This document shows, piece by piece, positions 29,150-37,678 of a stretch of DNA of 64,000 nt; the stretch's first letter is position 1, and every line of letters begins with the position of its first letter. The notes below the pieces were generated by a model, which saw only the letters and a program-made list of their open reading frames with translations, made no database searches and had not been told where the DNA came from. The translations under genes and the position numbers were made by a program. Origin of the DNA: CBDESM01 sp965205165 (lineage in GTDB: Bacteria; Chloroflexota; Dehalococcoidia; Bin125); the NCBI GenBank assembly GCA_965205165.1, contig OZ242037.1, positions 620,001 to 684,000 of the forward strand. The letters run 5' to 3'.

Positions 29150-29979
29150 TCCGCCGCCCGGCGTTGCCCGCCGCGATCGCCGCCGCCCGCACGGCGCTGC
29201 GCCCGTCCGCGGCCGGCCTGCTGCTCGCCGCGCCGCTCGCCGCCGTGCTCTTCATCGCCGCCTTCGGGCCGCTGCTCGCCCCGCACGGCGCGACCGAGGT
29301 GATCGCGCTCCCCTTCCAGCCCGACCCCGGGCCGTTCGGCACCGACCGGCTCGGCCGCGACGTGCTCTCGCGCATCCTGCACGGGGGGCGCGGGATCGTG
29401 CTGATCCCGCTGCTCGCGACCGCCGCCGCCACGGCGATCGGCGCGCTGCTCGGCATCATCGCCGCCGCGCTCCCGCGCGACGACCTGATCATGCGCCTGC
29501 TCGACCTCTTCGCCGTGCTGCCGGCCCTGCTCGTCGCTCTCGTCCTCTTCCACAGCTTCGGCGCGCAGGCCTGGGTGCTCGCGCTCGCCGTGATCGTTTC
29601 CAGCGTCCCCTTCACGGCCCGCTACGCCCGCGCCGCCGCGCACCCGGTCATCCACGGCCCCTGGGTCGAGCAGGCCCGCGCGATCGGCGAGCCGCCGCTC
29701 GCCATCCTCGTCCACGACGTCCTGCCCAACCTCGCCCGCCCGCTCTGCGCTGACGCCGGCCTGCGCTTCATCGGCGCGATCTACCTCGTCGCCGCGGCCG
29801 GCTTCCTCGGCTTCTCCCCGCCGCCTCCCGCCGTCGACTGGGGCTCGATGATCGCCGCCAACATCGACGGCGCGGCGCTCAACGCCTGGGCCGCCGTCGC
29901 GCCCTCGCTCATGATCCTCCTGCTCACCGTCCCCGCCAACCTGCTCGCCGACCGCTTCGCCCGCAGGGTCTCCGCATGA
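29146..29979 (+). CDS. ABC transporter permease, DppC/OppC type
   Basis: 277 residues from GTG. DppC landmarks: PGPFGTDRLGRDVLSRILHG near residues 62-81, and an EAA-type loop around PWVEQARAIGEPPLAILVHDVLPN near 172-195. It is shorter than the other DppC here because the N-terminal cytoplasmic tail is reduced. Both ends overlap neighbouring genes by 4 nt, indicating tight coupling. Confidence 0.9.
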   Translation: MIRRPALPAAIAAARTALRPSAAGLLLAAPLAAVLFIAAFGPLLAPHGATEVIALPFQPDPGPFGTDRLGRDVLSRILHGGRGIVLIPLLATAAATAIGALLGIIAAALPRDDLIMRLLDLFAVLPALLVALVLFHSFGAQAWVLALAVIVSSVPFTARYARAAAHPVIHGPWVEQARAIGEPPLAILVHDVLPNLARPLCADAGLRFIGAIYLVAAAGFLGFSPPPPAVDWGSMIAANIDGAALNAWAAVAPSLMILLLTVPANLLADRFARRVSA

Positions 29980-31589
29980 GCGCCCTGATCTCCGTCCGCG
30001 AGCTGAACATCCGCTCCGACCGCGGCGGCGAAATCCTCCGCTGCGCCTCGCTCGAACTCGAGCCCGGGCGCGTGCTCGCGCTGGTCGGCGGATCCGGCGC
30101 CGGCAAGACCACGCTCGGCTTCGCCATGCTCGGCCATCTCCGCCCCGGCATGCGGCGCGCCGCCGGAACCGCCGTCTTCCGCGGCCAATCGCTCTTCGAC
30201 CTGCCCGGCCGCGCCCTCCGGCGCCTGCGCCGCACTGAAATCTCCTACCTGCCGCAGCACCCCGCGGCCGCGCTCACCCCCTCGATGCGCGTCCGCGATC
30301 TGATCCGCGAACGCCGCCTGGACGACTCCGATTCCGTCGAAGAGCTGCTCGAGCTCGCGGGACTGCCCGCCGGCCCCGCCTTCCTGCGGCGCTTCCCCCA
30401 CCAGCTCTCCGGCGGCCAGCAGCAGCGCCTCGCCCTCGCCCGCGCCATCGCCAACCGACCCGCGCTGCTGATCCTCGACGAGCCGTCCAGCTCGCTCGAC
30501 CCGCCCGCCCAGCTGCTGCTGCTCTCGCTCGTCGAACAACTCCGCTCTCAACACGGACTCGCCGCCGTCCTGATCTCGCACGACCTCCCCGCCGTCGCCC
30601 AAGTCGCCGACGACCTGATCGTCCTGCGCGACGGCGAAACCGTCGAACGGGGCGGCGCGCTCCGCGTCCTCTCCGAACCGTCTGCGCCCTACTCCCGCAC
30701 GCTGGTCGAGGCCGCGCCCGACCTCGACCGCGAACCTCCGCGCGCGCCGCTGGAACCGCGGGAAGCCGGCCCCCTGCTCGAGGTCGAGCACCTCGACGCC
30801 GTCCACGCGGCCGGCCGCGGCCGCGGCCGGCGCGTCGTCCACGCCGCGCGAGACGTCAACTTCGCGCTCCAGCCCGGCGAAACCCTGGCCCTGATCGGGC
30901 CCTCCGGCTGCGGCAAATCCACCATCGCCCGCTCGATCACCGGCCTGCACCGGCCGAGCGGCGGGCGCATCCTGCTCGACGGGCGCGAACTCTCGCCGGC
31001 CCTCTCCGGGCGCGGCCCCGCGGACCGCGCCGCGATCCAGCTCATCCCCCAGCACCCCGCCGCCACGTTCAATCCGGCCGCCGGCGTCGGCCGCTCCATC
31101 ACCCGCGTCCTGCGCCGCATCCACTCACTGCCCAAGCCCGCCGCCGCCCGGCGCTTGGACCAGCTGATGCGGCAGGTGCAGCTCGACCCGGCGCTCGCCC
31201 GCCGCAGGCCCGCCCTGCTCTCCGGCGGCGAAATCCAGCGCGCCGCCATCGCCCGCGCCCTCGCCGCCGGCCCGCGCGTGCTCATCTGCGACGAAATCAC
31301 CTCCGCCCTCGACTCCGTCGTCCAGCGCCGGATCGTCGAGCTCCTGCGCGAACTCCAAGGCTCCACCGGCATCGCCATCATCTTCATCAGCCACGACCTC
31401 CCGCTGGCCGGCTTGATCGCCCACCGCATCGCCGTGCTCGACCAGGGCCGCCTGATCGAACTCGCCCCCTCCGCCCGGCTCGCCGCCGACCCGCGGGAGG
31501 ATCGGACCCGCGCCCTGCTCGATGCCGCGCCGCCGCTCAGCCGCGTCCTCGCCCGCCGCCGAGCCGCGGACGGCATTCCCGATCATTAG
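29976..31589 (+). CDS. Fused double ATPase of a peptide ABC importer (DppD-DppF-like)
   Basis: 537 residues containing two complete ABC ATPase domains. Domain 1 (about 1-240): Walker A VGGSGAGKTT, Q-loop YLPQHP, signature LSGGQQQRLALARA, Walker B LLILDEPSSSLDP. Domain 2 (about 260-530): Walker A IGPSGCGKST, Q-loop LIPQHP, signature LSGGEIQRAAIARA, Walker B VLICDEITSALD. In most bacteria these are two genes. It energises the importer encoded just upstream. As the only such ATPase in the window, it might also serve the ATPase-less importer at 8298-12282 (inference). The ATGA overlap confirms the start. Confidence 0.92.
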   Translation: MSALISVRELNIRSDRGGEILRCASLELEPGRVLALVGGSGAGKTTLGFAMLGHLRPGMRRAAGTAVFRGQSLFDLPGRALRRLRRTEISYLPQHPAAALTPSMRVRDLIRERRLDDSDSVEELLELAGLPAGPAFLRRFPHQLSGGQQQRLALARAIANRPALLILDEPSSSLDPPAQLLLLSLVEQLRSQHGLAAVLISHDLPAVAQVADDLIVLRDGETVERGGALRVLSEPSAPYSRTLVEAAPDLDREPPRAPLEPREAGPLLEVEHLDAVHAAGRGRGRRVVHAARDVNFALQPGETLALIGPSGCGKSTIARSITGLHRPSGGRILLDGRELSPALSGRGPADRAAIQLIPQHPAATFNPAAGVGRSITRVLRRIHSLPKPAAARRLDQLMRQVQLDPALARRRPALLSGGEIQRAAIARALAAGPRVLICDEITSALDSVVQRRIVELLRELQGSTGIAIIFISHDLPLAGLIAHRIAVLDQGRLIELAPSARLAADPREDRTRALLDAAPPLSRVLARRRAADGIPDH

Positions 31590-31605
31590 ACTGGCTTGGA
31601 TTGCA

Positions 31606-31629
31606 AGCAGCGCGCGGCGGCGCGCTGCT
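31606..31629. terminator. Strong hairpin after the peptide ABC operon
   Basis: Perfect 10-bp arms AGCAGCGCGC and GCGCGCTGCT around a GGCG loop. It lies 17 nt after the ATPase stop and 21 nt before the CoA-transferase ATG. It may terminate the operon, or act as an attenuating leader hairpin if transcription reads through. No T tract. Confidence 0.5.
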
Positions 31630-31650
31630 GCAGCCGGACGGAGGATTCCG

Positions 31651-32871
31651 ATGCCCGCACTCGACGGAATGCGCATCTTGGACATGACCCAGTACGAGGC
31701 GGGGACCTCCTGCACGCAGGCGCTCGCCTGGCTCGGCGCGGACGTGGTCAAGATCGAGCAGCCCGGCGTCGGCGACCCCGGCCGCGGCGTGCGCACCGGC
31801 ACGCTCAACTCGCCCTACTTCATCAACTGGAACTCCAACAAGCGCTCCGTCACGCTCAACCTGCGCTCCGAGGAGGGGCGCGAACTGCTGCTGGAGATGC
31901 TGCCCAACTACGACGTGTTCGTCGAGAACTACGGGCCCGGCGTGATCGAGAAGCTCGACCTCGGCTACGAGGCGATGAAGCAGCGCAACCCCGCGATCAT
32001 CTACGCGCGGCTCAAGGGCTTCGGGCTTTCCGGCCCCTGGACCCACTTCAAGTCCTACGACATGATCGCGCAGGCCGCGGCCGGCGCGTTCTCCGTCACC
32101 GGCGAGCCGGACGGGCCGCCGATGCTGCCCGCGCCGACCACGGGGGACTCCGGCACGGGCGTGCAGCTGGCGCTGGCGATCACGGCCGCCTACGTGCAGA
32201 AGCAGCGCACGGGCGAGGGGCAGTTCATCGAGATAGCGATGCAGGAGGCGATGTCCTACTTCATGCGCACGCGCATCGCCTACTGCGATTGGGGCGAGAG
32301 CGTCGTCCCCCGCCGCGGCAACTCGGCCGGCGCGCCGACCGACATCTACCCCTGCAAGCCCGCCGACCCGGAGCGCGAGGGCAACGACTACCTCTACATC
32401 ATGGTCGTCACCTCGCGCATGTGGGACACGCTCTGCGCCGCCATCGAGCGCCCCGACCTGCTGGTCGACGAGCGCTTCGAGGACATGTGGAAGCGCAACG
32501 AGAACGGCGAGGCGCTGCACGCCGAAATCAGCAAGTGGACCGGCCTGCGCACCAAGTGGGAGGCGATGGACGAGCTCGGCGCGGCCGGCGTCCCCGCCAG
32601 CGCGGTGCTCGACACCTACGACCTCTTCCACAACCCGCACTTCGAGGAGCGCGGCTTCGTCCACGATCTCGAGCACCCCGAACACGGCCCGATCCGACTG
32701 CTCGGCTGGGCCCCGCGGATGAGCCGCAGCGACGTCCCGCTCAAGCGCGCGCCGCTGCTCGGCGAGCACACCCGCGACGTGCTCTCCGACGATCTCGGCT
32801 TGGAGGGCGCGAAGTACGCCGAGCTGGAATCCGCCGGCATCCTCGGCGGCCCCGGCGTCCTCCAGAAGTAG
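31651..32871 (+). CDS. Family III CoA transferase (CaiB/BaiF)
   Basis: 406 residues. It opens with MPALDGMRILDMTQYEAGT, typical of the family, then LAWLGADVVKIEQPGVGDPGR and the NKRSVTLNLRS segment. The catalytic Asp that forms the acyl-CoA anhydride is expected in TTGDSGTGVQLALAI near residue 170. The C-terminus keeps LGEHTRDVL. It transfers CoA between carboxylic acids; substrates cannot be read from sequence. The start at 31651 has GGAGGA 5 nt upstream; the frame remains open into the ATPase gene but that part is a shadow. Confidence 0.92.
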   Translation: MPALDGMRILDMTQYEAGTSCTQALAWLGADVVKIEQPGVGDPGRGVRTGTLNSPYFINWNSNKRSVTLNLRSEEGRELLLEMLPNYDVFVENYGPGVIEKLDLGYEAMKQRNPAIIYARLKGFGLSGPWTHFKSYDMIAQAAAGAFSVTGEPDGPPMLPAPTTGDSGTGVQLALAITAAYVQKQRTGEGQFIEIAMQEAMSYFMRTRIAYCDWGESVVPRRGNSAGAPTDIYPCKPADPEREGNDYLYIMVVTSRMWDTLCAAIERPDLLVDERFEDMWKRNENGEALHAEISKWTGLRTKWEAMDELGAAGVPASAVLDTYDLFHNPHFEERGFVHDLEHPEHGPIRLLGWAPRMSRSDVPLKRAPLLGEHTRDVLSDDLGLEGAKYAELESAGILGGPGVLQK

Positions 32872-32974
32872 CCCCGCACCCCCCTCCGACCCCGACCGCC
32901 CGCTGCCCGGTACGAGCACGCGCTCATATCCTCGCCGCACCCGCGGGCAGCGCGCCGCGGGACGGAGCAGCGCC

Positions 32975-34207
32975 ATGACCATCCGCAGATCCCTGTTCGC
33001 CGCCGCCATCGCGGTCGCATTCGCCGCCGGCCTCGCCGCCGCGCAGTTCGCATTCGACGGCGCGGACGCCCACCGCGATCCCGAAGCCGAAGTCCGCGTC
33101 CAAGCCCGCGTGCTCGAAAACGGCCGCTTCGAAGTCGCCGTGCAGCAGCGCGGCCCCGGCGGCGAGTGGGGCGGGCGGCTGCTGCCCGAACTGCGCATCC
33201 TCGACCCGGCGGCCCCGGCCGGCCGCTGGTTCAGCAGCTCGCCGCTCCCCGCAGCCGCCGACGACGCGGATCAGCCACTCTTCTGCGTCATCGGCCACGG
33301 CCATCTCGACGACTACTTCTGGGGCGTCCTCCGCAGCTACTCCAACCGCGCCGCCCGCGACCTCGATGCCGACGTCCGCTTCGAAACCCACCTCGACAGC
33401 GCCGGCCACGCCGCCGCCATCCGCCAATGCAGCGCCGACGGCGCCGCCGTCATCGCCTCGTCCCTCGTCGACCCCGCGGCGATGGTCCCCGCACTGCGGG
33501 AAGCGTCCGCCGCCGGCGCCCGGATCATCACCTTCAACTCAGGCGGCGAGTTCGCCGACCGGGCCGGCTCCGAACTGCACATCGCCATGGACGACCGCGC
33601 CGCCGGCCGGATCGCCGCCGAGCAATTCAACGCCGCCGGACTCTCCGGCGCCATCGCCTGCCTCGTGCACGAAGCGGACAACTCCGGCCTCGAAGAGCGC
33701 TGCGCCGGCCTCGACGAGACCTACGAAGGCGGCGTCGTCGAACGCGTCCAACTGCCCGTCGAAGCCGACGCCGAGGGGATCACCGAGCACATCGCCAGCC
33801 TGCTCGCGGCCGACGATCCGCCCGCCGGCCTGCTCGCGCTCAACTCGGACACCGCGCTCGCCGCCCTCGAAGCGATCAGCCGCACCCGCGAACAGCTCGA
33901 TTACGAACCGCAGCTCGGCTCCATCGGCGGCCACCCGCAGTTCGGACGCCTCCCGCTCGACCTCCGCAACGACCACCTGCTCTTCCTCACCAACGACCTC
34001 GGCCCGGTGCAGGGCTACCTGATCACCGCCGCCCTCCGCATGGTCCACGAATTCCACCTCCCCGCCAGCTTCATCGTCGGCACATCCATCCTCGAAGCCG
34101 AACCCTTCATCTTCAACAGCCGCCTCCACCGCGCCGACGACCAAGGCGCAACCTCCCAAGGAGTCGTGGACGCCTCAGACGCCGTCCACCGCGGCGAAAA
34201 CGAGTAG
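32975..34207 (+). CDS. Periplasmic substrate-binding protein (sugar-type) with novel N-terminal unit
   Basis: 410 residues. Signal peptide about 1-23 (no lipobox Cys). Residues about 38-92 form a unit (VRVQARVLENGRFEV ... RLLPELRILDP ... GRWFSSSPLP) that matches the duplicated C-terminal unit of the RCC1 protein at 2234-3889. From about residue 98 a periplasmic-binding-protein fold resembling Peripla_BP_4 begins (LFCVIGHGHLDDYFWGVLRSY; ARIITFNSGGEFADRAGSELH; IAMDDRAAGRIAAEQFNAAG). No permease or ATPase of the sugar class follows, so it is an orphan, perhaps a sensor or scavenging protein. A GGGACGGAG stretch precedes the ATG. Confidence 0.8.
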   Translation: MTIRRSLFAAAIAVAFAAGLAAAQFAFDGADAHRDPEAEVRVQARVLENGRFEVAVQQRGPGGEWGGRLLPELRILDPAAPAGRWFSSSPLPAAADDADQPLFCVIGHGHLDDYFWGVLRSYSNRAARDLDADVRFETHLDSAGHAAAIRQCSADGAAVIASSLVDPAAMVPALREASAAGARIITFNSGGEFADRAGSELHIAMDDRAAGRIAAEQFNAAGLSGAIACLVHEADNSGLEERCAGLDETYEGGVVERVQLPVEADAEGITEHIASLLAADDPPAGLLALNSDTALAALEAISRTREQLDYEPQLGSIGGHPQFGRLPLDLRNDHLLFLTNDLGPVQGYLITAALRMVHEFHLPASFIVGTSILEAEPFIFNSRLHRADDQGATSQGVVDASDAVHRGENE

Positions 34208-34248
34208 CGCCCCCAACCCCCATCAAGGCAAAGGCAAGGAGCAGCGCC

Positions 34249-34785
34249 TTGTCCTCCGCCAGATTGTCCTCCGCCAACAAGCCGCTGCTCCAAGGCCTCC
34301 CCCCAATCCTGCCCGACGGCAAAATCAGGGCCCTGATCCTCGGCAGCTTCCCCAGCGTCGCCAGCCTCCAAGCGCAGCAGTACTACGCCCACCCCCAAAA
34401 CCACTTCTGGCGCGTCCTCGAACACTGCCGCATCATCGAATCCGCCACAGCCGACTACCCCATCCGCGTAGCCCAAGTCCAAGCCGCCGGCCTAGCCATC
34501 TGGGACCTCTACAAAGAGGTCACCCGCCAAGGCAGCGGCGACGACCAAATCCGCAACGAAGCACCGAACGACATCGAAACCCTCTTGCAAGAGCGCAGCC
34601 CCTTCCCGATCCTCCTAAACGGGAGAAGACAACGCGAGTGGAAGCGCCACTTCGGGCACCTAGATGCGGAGACGATTCCGCTGCCAAGCACCAGCCCGCG
34701 GCCATTGCACTGGAATACCGATCAAACGCGCACAGCTGCACTCACCGAGTGGCGCCTGGCATTGGCCAACAGGACATCGCGATAG
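34249..34785 (+). CDS. DNA-deoxyinosine/hypoxanthine glycosylase, UDG superfamily
   Basis: 178 residues. The catalytic-loop region LILGSFPSVASLQAQQYYAH followed by PQNHFW is the signature of family 6 (HDG-type) uracil-DNA glycosylase-like enzymes, and the C-terminal SPRPLHWNTDQ segment provides the second loop. It should excise deaminated bases such as hypoxanthine. No ATG fits. TTG at 34249 has AAGGAG 7 nt upstream. A 13-bp direct repeat (TTGTCCTCCGCCA at 34249 and 34264) duplicates the start region in frame. A small CAAGG/CCTTG stem (34235-34239/34247-34251) overlaps the ribosome site and start codon. Confidence 0.85.
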   Translation: MSSARLSSANKPLLQGLPPILPDGKIRALILGSFPSVASLQAQQYYAHPQNHFWRVLEHCRIIESATADYPIRVAQVQAAGLAIWDLYKEVTRQGSGDDQIRNEAPNDIETLLQERSPFPILLNGRRQREWKRHFGHLDAETIPLPSTSPRPLHWNTDQTRTAALTEWRLALANRTSR

Positions 34786-34795
34786 GGCGACATCT

Positions 34796-35623
34796 TCATT
34801 CAAACGGCAAGTCGTCGGCATCCGCCACCGACGGCGTACTCGGCGGTTGCTTGCTCGCCACCAATGTCGCGAGCGCACATGCAACGGTCACGGCAAATTC
34901 TGCCTCTGGTGCTTCAATGTCTTTCTTCTCACTGATGTGTCTAACAGTATCCGAAGCGAAACCCCACAGCTTGCTCATAACCTCGCCAAGTGGCGGCTGG
35001 AGATCAAGGTCAGGAACAAGTTGGCCAAGAGTCTTCTTATGTTGCCCAGTGTCTTCACGCGCCACGGCTTCTAGGGCACCGAACGCGTGGGTCGCCGCAC
35101 CCGTCAGATCGGGCATTGGACGACGGGAGAGGTCAACCATCGCCTCTCGAACCTCGCGAGCCGCACGATCAAATCCTCGGCTCGCAAGAACTTCTTCGGC
35201 TGCCTCGGTCGCGACCACGAATGACTCAGCTCCTTGATACTCAACTTGCCCATCGCGCATCGCCCACCCGATACCTTGCTCAGACATATAGCGGTTCAGT
35301 CTGTTCTCGAAAGTGATCTGTTGGTCGGCGCTTAGTGCGCGGTAGAATATTTCCGCGACATCGTACACTTTGTACCAGTCGCATTCATCCATCTCATAAT
35401 TGACGTCATTCCAGACGTTCGGATACTCCGACCATTGGCCAAGTTCGTCAAATCCGTCCAAGATCACGCCACGCATCAGCTCGCGCATCCTGTTCGGCCG
35501 CATGCCCTGATCTTCTGCCAGTCGCAGAATCGCCTTTCGCAGCCCCACAGGGGCCTCGTAGCGGATGGCGATGTCAGCGGCCGGTTTGCCGAAACCATGG
35601 CGATCCGAGAATCGGTCAGTCAT
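34796..35623 (-). CDS. Putative abortive-infection protein (AbiJ-NTD4-like plus Abi-C/HEPN-like)
   Basis: 275 residues, soluble. The N-terminus (FSDRHGFGKPAADIAIRYEA then LRKAILRLAEDQG) resembles the AbiJ N-terminal domain 4 group. The C-terminal 110 residues (ATHAFGALEAVAREDTGQH ... SDTVRHISEKK ... EAEFAVTVACALATLVASK) resemble Abi-C/HEPN-type domains with an R-H motif. Function would be phage-triggered cell arrest, by analogy only. The start at 35623 has AAGGAG 8 nt upstream and a good promoter further up. Its base composition is lower in GC than the neighbours, a sign of transfer. It ends 10 nt from the convergent glycosylase gene. Confidence 0.6.
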   Translation of the reverse strand: MTDRFSDRHGFGKPAADIAIRYEAPVGLRKAILRLAEDQGMRPNRMRELMRGVILDGFDELGQWSEYPNVWNDVNYEMDECDWYKVYDVAEIFYRALSADQQITFENRLNRYMSEQGIGWAMRDGQVEYQGAESFVVATEAAEEVLASRGFDRAAREVREAMVDLSRRPMPDLTGAATHAFGALEAVAREDTGQHKKTLGQLVPDLDLQPPLGEVMSKLWGFASDTVRHISEKKDIEAPEAEFAVTVACALATLVASKQPPSTPSVADADDLPFE

Positions 35624-35698
35624 TCTGGAACTCCTTGTGAATGCCCTATGCCAGCGCGATGTTGAGGGCGATCTTCTGTCGTCCTCCAAACTTGGGCC

Positions 35699-35727
35699 AT
35701 ACTAGCACGCCAAGTTCCGTCGCACAA
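35699..35727 (-). promoter_or_regulatory. Sigma-70-type promoter for the Abi-like gene
   Basis: On the minus strand, TTGTGC (35727-35722), a 17-nt spacer, then TAGTAT (35704-35699). The expected start is near 35692, giving a 5' leader of about 70 nt. This lets the Abi-like gene be expressed apart from the pentapeptide pair upstream of it. Confidence 0.55.
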
Positions 35728-35745
35728 GGACAGCCCTCTGCATCG

Positions 35746-36306
35746 CTACACGCCATTCTGGGCGGATACAGCCACGCCCATCACTGGCGGCGCGTCCTCG
35801 TCCGAACGCACCTGCGCCAGCTGTTGCTGCGTCAAGCCGACAGCGCAGGACTCTTCGTCCCCGAACACCGCACCGCTCACGTCCGCCCCGTCCAAGACCG
35901 CGCCTGTCAAGTCCGCCCCTTGGAGCTTAGCGTGCGCCAAGTCCGCGCCGGTGAAATCCGCATCGCGCAGGTCGGCGCCTCGGAGGTCTACGGCGGCCAG
36001 GACGGCGTTGCGGAAGCTTGCGTTGCGCAGCTTCGACTTTCGGAGGCTTCCGCCTGCGAGGTCGGCATTGGTGAAATCCGCTCCCTCCATCCGCCCGTGC
36101 GAGAGGTCGGCCTTCCAGAGGCGGGCTTTCACGAAGTTGCCGCCGTCGGCGTCGATCCCGGACCAGTTTTGCCCGCGCCAGTCGATCGGGATGTGGTGCG
36201 CGCTACGCGCCCGCTTGGGATCCGTTCTCAGGTCGGCGATGGCCTGCTCCACGCCGGGCAGCCACTTCCGCTCGATTAGCTCGTTGACGCGCTCAACGGT
36301 CATCAT
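35746..36306 (-). CDS. Pentapeptide-repeat protein, module copy 4
   Basis: 186 residues. An N-terminal helical part (VNELIERKWLPGVEQAIADL) leads to the conserved IDWRGQN element near residue 42. About 18 pentapeptide units A(D/N)LxG follow (GADFTNADLAGGSLRKSKLR; GADLRDADFTGADLAHAKLQ), forming a right-handed quadrilateral beta-helix about residues 65-145. A short non-repeat tail ends the protein. It starts at ATG-ATG (36306/36303) inside the 3' end of the membrane-protein gene, with GAGGA upstream. The same N-terminal layout recurs in the three copies at 55.7-57.8 kb. Confidence 0.85.
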   Translation of the reverse strand: MMTVERVNELIERKWLPGVEQAIADLRTDPKRARSAHHIPIDWRGQNWSGIDADGGNFVKARLWKADLSHGRMEGADFTNADLAGGSLRKSKLRNASFRNAVLAAVDLRGADLRDADFTGADLAHAKLQGADLTGAVLDGADVSGAVFGDEESCAVGLTQQQLAQVRSDEDAPPVMGVAVSAQNGV

Positions 36307-36736
36307 GGGAGTCCTCCTCGCTCCAATACGCCCCACGCCGGTCCATCAGCTCCATGATCTGCTCTCCGTACTCGGCAGGATACTCGTCCAAGAGGCGACC
36401 CAGGATCGCCAACCCGTCCAGCCGGATGATTTCCTGCCTGTCTTGGAACATCCGCAGGCCGAGCTCGAACCGCGCGTCCAGCCGCGCTCGTTCCGCCGTC
36501 GCCGCTTGCCGCTCCGCGACGCGGCTCCGCCAGATCGCCAATGCGCCGGCGGCCACTCCGCCCGCGATCAGGGCGAAGTTGCGGACGGCATCTGATGAAT
36601 CCCACCACCGGACCGCGACGATCACGATGACGACCAACAACGCGGCGGTCGTGAGCGCGAGTCGATCCTCGAGTCGCCAGAGAACGGCCCGCAGCGCCCG
36701 TTCGGGCCAGTCGGCTGCGGTGCGGAGGCGGGTCAC
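36293..36736 (-). CDS. Small membrane partner of the pentapeptide protein, module copy 4
   Basis: 147 residues from GTG (GTGA overlap with the panE-like stop). Two hydrophobic segments (LALTTAALLVVIVIVAV and VRNFALIAGGVAAGALAIW) form a hairpin. An Ala/Arg/Glu-rich helix (RSRVAERQAATAERARLDAR) comes next, then a cytosolic domain FELGLRMFQ..QEIIRLDGLAILGRLLDEYPAEY. The end of the hairpin (AIWRSxVAxRQA) and the IRLxG..xLxRL..xPAxY pattern are shared with copies 1-3. Its stop lies inside the pentapeptide gene (14-nt overlap). Similar wording occurs, as I recall, in the N-terminal part of proteobacterial single-chain pentapeptide proteins. Confidence 0.78.
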   Translation of the reverse strand: MTRLRTAADWPERALRAVLWRLEDRLALTTAALLVVIVIVAVRWWDSSDAVRNFALIAGGVAAGALAIWRSRVAERQAATAERARLDARFELGLRMFQDRQEIIRLDGLAILGRLLDEYPAEYGEQIMELMDRRGAYWSEEDSHDDR

Positions 36737-37674
36737 CGGGGGGTGCCGAGAGAGCGGATGAGGCTGGCGAAGAGGGACATGGTGGGGGCGTCTATGCCGA
36801 GGGCGGCGGCGCGGTTTGCGGGGGTGGCGAAGATGGCGTCGACTTCGAGGGGGCGGCCTTCGGCGTGGTCGATGGCGGTGCTGGGGCGGTAGGGGCCCAT
36901 GCCTTGGGTCATGGTCTCGTAGCGCTCGGCGAGCGCTGCGCCGTCGATGCGGTCGACGTGGCCCTGCGCGGCGAGGTCGGCGTTGCCGGCGGCGATGACC
37001 TCGCGCATCGCGCGGCGGGCCGTCTCCCACATCGCGGCGTCCCGCGCGATCCGGTCGACGGCGACGCCGCCGGCGAGGACGCAGAGGCCGTTGAAGGGGA
37101 TGTTCCAGCCGAGCTTTTCCCAGCGCGCGCGGAGGCGGTTGGGCGCGGTCGGCGTCTCGACCTTCGATCCCTCGAACAGCGCCCGCGCCCGCTCCAGCTC
37201 CGCCGGGTCGTCGCCGTAGTGCGCGATGTTGAGCGCGCCGAACTCCTCGTGGATGATCCGACCCGGCTCGCCGCGGCGGACGCCGATGAAGCCGAGCCCG
37301 GCGAAGACCTCGCAGCCTGGCAGCAGCGCCGAGACCTGCTCCTCGATGTCGAGCCCGTTGAGGATCGCGATGACGCGGGTGCCGTCCGAGATCAGCGGCC
37401 CCGCCAGCTCGGTCAGCGCCGGCAGCGCCGTCGCCTTCAGGCCGAGCAGCAGCCAATCGATCGGCCCCATCGCGGCGAGCTCGGCCGGCGTCCGCCCGAT
37501 CCGCGGCGATTGCAGGCGCATATCGCCCAGCGGGCTGGCGACGTGCAGGCCGCCGGCGGCGACCGCGTCGTAGTCGCTGCGCAGGAGGAAGCGGACGTCG
37601 TGGCCGGCCTCGGCCAGGCGCGCGCCGTAGTAGGAGCCGATCGCGCCCGCGCCGACGACGGCGACCGAGGCCAT
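36733..37674 (-). CDS. panE: 2-dehydropantoate 2-reductase family (ApbA/PanE)
   Basis: 313 residues. The Rossmann motif VGAGAIGSYYGARLAEAGHDV is near residues 6-26 (first 20: VGAGAIGSYYGARLAEAGHD). The catalytic-helix Lys is in GLKATALPAL, Asn in ILNGLDIEEQV, and NIPFNGLCVLAG and RPLEVDAIFATP near the C-terminus complete the ketopantoate reductase pattern. It reduces a 2-oxo acid with NADPH. It may be the pantothenate-pathway enzyme or a paralogue of different specificity; no other pan gene is near. It begins 4 nt after the SoxA-like gene, and its stop overlaps the start of the membrane protein. Confidence 0.85.
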   Translation of the reverse strand: MASVAVVGAGAIGSYYGARLAEAGHDVRFLLRSDYDAVAAGGLHVASPLGDMRLQSPRIGRTPAELAAMGPIDWLLLGLKATALPALTELAGPLISDGTRVIAILNGLDIEEQVSALLPGCEVFAGLGFIGVRRGEPGRIIHEEFGALNIAHYGDDPAELERARALFEGSKVETPTAPNRLRARWEKLGWNIPFNGLCVLAGGVAVDRIARDAAMWETARRAMREVIAAGNADLAAQGHVDRIDGAALAERYETMTQGMGPYRPSTAIDHAEGRPLEVDAIFATPANRAAALGIDAPTMSLFASLIRSLGTPR

Positions 37675-37678
37675 CGGC

